From: an uncultured Anderseniella sp.
Lineage (GTDB): Bacteria; Pseudomonadota; Alphaproteobacteria; Rhizobiales; Aestuariivirgaceae
DNA: 64,000 nt
Reading direction: 5' to 3'
Assembly (NCBI GenBank): GCA_947488295.1
Contig: CANKYU010000001.1
Location: forward strand, 1,104,183 to 1,168,182
The translations under genes were made by a program, and so were the position numbers. How positions within the stretch are numbered: position 1 is the stretch's first letter; every line of letters begins with the position of its first letter. Below the pieces are notes generated by a model. It made no database searches, had not been told where the DNA came from, and worked only from the letters and a program-made list of their open reading frames with translations. This document shows, one piece after another, positions 62,973 through 64,000 of the stretch.

Positions 62973-63539
62973 ATGGCCCGCGTACGCGATGTTGAAATGG
63001 AAGAATTGCCGGAAGATGTGCAGCCGATCTTTCACCGGTATGCAACCGAGTACGGCCCGTTCCTGAACCAGGTGAAGGTGTTTGCCCATCGCCCGCCGGC
63101 GGTTAAGCACATCATGGGGTTATTGCTGGAGCTTGCCGAAGAGCAGGTGCTGCCCAAACGCTATCTGGAAATAGCTGTTGTCGTTGTCTCCAAGATCAAT
63201 GAGTGCACATATTGCGTGAAGCATCACGGGCCGCGGCTGGTCGATCAGGGCCTCAGCGCCGAGACGGTCGACAATATTCTGGAACCGGAAGTTGAAGGTT
63301 TTGATGAAGTGGACATGCTGGTGCGCGACTATGCAGTGCAGGTCACCAGTAACTTCCAGTATATGCGGGACCAGATTTTCGAGGATCTGAAACAGCACTT
63401 TTCCGAAGAGCAGGTGGTCGAACTGACACTGCGCATTGCGTTGTGCGGGTTCTTCAACCGGTTCAACGATTCTTTGCAGATCGGTATCGAAGACAATGTG
63501 ATGACAGACATGCTGTCACATGAAACGGCGGCGGAATAA
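62973..63539 (+). CDS. Carboxymuconolactone decarboxylase (AhpD-like) family protein
   Basis: 188 residues from ATG 62973, placed by AAGGAGG upstream. KRYLEIAVVVVSKINECTYCVKHHGPRLVDQGLS contains the CxxC-plus-His motif (Cys ~67-70) of AhpD-like alkylhydroperoxidases and CMD proteins. The last third is helical. Probably cytoplasmic and redox-active or a decarboxylase for the imported compound. It follows the binding protein in the same operon. Confidence 0.85.
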   Translation: MARVRDVEMEELPEDVQPIFHRYATEYGPFLNQVKVFAHRPPAVKHIMGLLLELAEEQVLPKRYLEIAVVVVSKINECTYCVKHHGPRLVDQGLSAETVDNILEPEVEGFDEVDMLVRDYAVQVTSNFQYMRDQIFEDLKQHFSEEQVVELTLRIALCGFFNRFNDSLQIGIEDNVMTDMLSHETAAE

Positions 63540-63558
63540 CAACCCAGGGAGACGTATC

Positions 63559-64000
63559 ATGTACGGAAGGCGCGGACGTATCGGCATTATGGTTCCAACC
63601 GGTAATTCGGTGGTTGAGCCGGAATTTCAACGCATGGCGCCGGACGGTGTGTCCTGCCATGCCAACCGTGTGGAGCTGAAAGACGTTACGCCGGACAGCC
63701 TGCTGGCGATGGAAAACGATACGGCCCGGTCCGCCCGTCAGATCGCCCAGACGCGGCTGGGTGTCATCGCCTTTGCCTGTACATCGGGCAGCTTCGTCGG
63801 CGGGGCCGGTTATGACGACCGGCTGATCAAGATGATCGAGGACGAAACCGGCATCGCGACAACCACCACGACCACGGCTGTGGTGCGTGCGCTGCGGCTG
63901 TTAAAGGTGTCCCGGATCGCGCTGGCCACTCCCTATACGGATGAGGTCACCAGACTTGAGGTGGACTACCTGAACGATAACGGCTTTGAGGTCACGGAGT
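63559..64000 (+). CDS. Asp/Glu racemase superfamily protein (maleate isomerase / arylmalonate decarboxylase-like), 3' end cut
   Basis: ATG 63559 with AGGGAGAC upstream; 147 codons are visible before the window ends. RGRIGIMVPTGNSVVEPEFQRMAP and LGVIAFACTSGSFVGG, with the first catalytic Cys in ACTSGS, match maleate cis-trans isomerase and arylmalonate decarboxylase. Full-length members have about 240-250 residues with a second Cys further on, outside the window. It may isomerise a cis-diacid derived from the Liv substrate. Confidence 0.85.
   Translation, partial: MYGRRGRIGIMVPTGNSVVEPEFQRMAPDGVSCHANRVELKDVTPDSLLAMENDTARSARQIAQTRLGVIAFACTSGSFVGGAGYDDRLIKMIEDETGIATTTTTTAVVRALRLLKVSRIALATPYTDEVTRLEVDYLNDNGFEVTE

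Noticed and set aside
1..64000. CRISPR arrays, tRNA or rRNA genes, insertion sequences, prophage
   Set aside because: No regularly spaced repeats, transposase-like frames, integrase motifs or tRNA cloverleaf sequences were noticed on reading.

Overview
The window looks like a chromosomal segment of a Gram-negative alphaproteobacterium. Support comes from moderately high GC, frequent ATGA start/stop overlaps, Dpp- and Liv-type uptake operons, M81 peptidase and D-amino-acid dehydrogenase genes, and FNR-type promoter boxes. The exact order (Hyphomicrobiales or Rhodobacterales seem most likely) cannot be fixed without a marker gene. I see no rRNA, tRNA, CRISPR array, transposase or phage gene. 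The window opens inside an M81 metallopeptidase gene and closes inside an Asp/Glu racemase-family gene.

Layout. (1) 1-8.8 kb: a minus-strand operon of RpiR regulator, peptide-binding protein, two permeases, two ATPases and an M81 (MlrC-type) peptidase, with a divergent D-arginine-dehydrogenase-like flavoprotein; together this suggests catabolism of peptides or D-amino acids. (2) 8.8-9.5 kb: a VIT1/CCC1-type Fe/Mn transporter behind an FNR-type box. (3) 9.8-21.3 kb: the most unusual region. It encodes a Lys-rich tetraheme cytochrome, a protein with two cyclic-nucleotide-binding-like domains fused to a four-cluster ferredoxin, a b-type membrane protein, a decaheme cytochrome with a very acidic linker, and, on the other strand, a membrane-anchored FAD/[2Fe-2S] reductase, an outer-membrane beta-barrel and a pentaheme cytochrome. 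Read together these could carry electrons from NAD(P)H through the inner membrane and periplasm to the outer membrane. (4) 21.6-30.1 kb: a hydratase, a degenerate nuclease-fold protein, a PfkB kinase, a GMC oxidoreductase, a SulP-STAS-cNMP transporter, and a membrane sensor fused to an AraC DNA-binding domain. (5) 30.3-51 kb: a putative low-oxygen and stress island. It holds an RbbA-type ABC exporter, a rhodanese, a diheme cytochrome, three universal stress proteins, Hsp20, a baeRF-type protein, a complete arginine deiminase operon with its transporter and a kinase fusion, and a P-type ATPase. Six FNR-like boxes (TTGAY-N4-RTCAA or one mismatch) lie in its promoter regions, several at the class II spacing from a possible -10 element. 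(6) 51.4-56.6 kb: hexuronate catabolism (uxuA, a Gfo/Idh oxidoreductase, uxaC, uxuB). (7) 56.6-64 kb: an MBL-fold hydrolase divergent from a TetR-livGFHM-livK operon, followed by a CMD-family protein and a maleate-isomerase/Asp-Glu-racemase-like gene; a 28-bp near-perfect palindrome sits in the divergent promoter.

The best candidate for an undescribed system is region 3. All functions are inferred from sequence motifs read by eye; no database search was possible.
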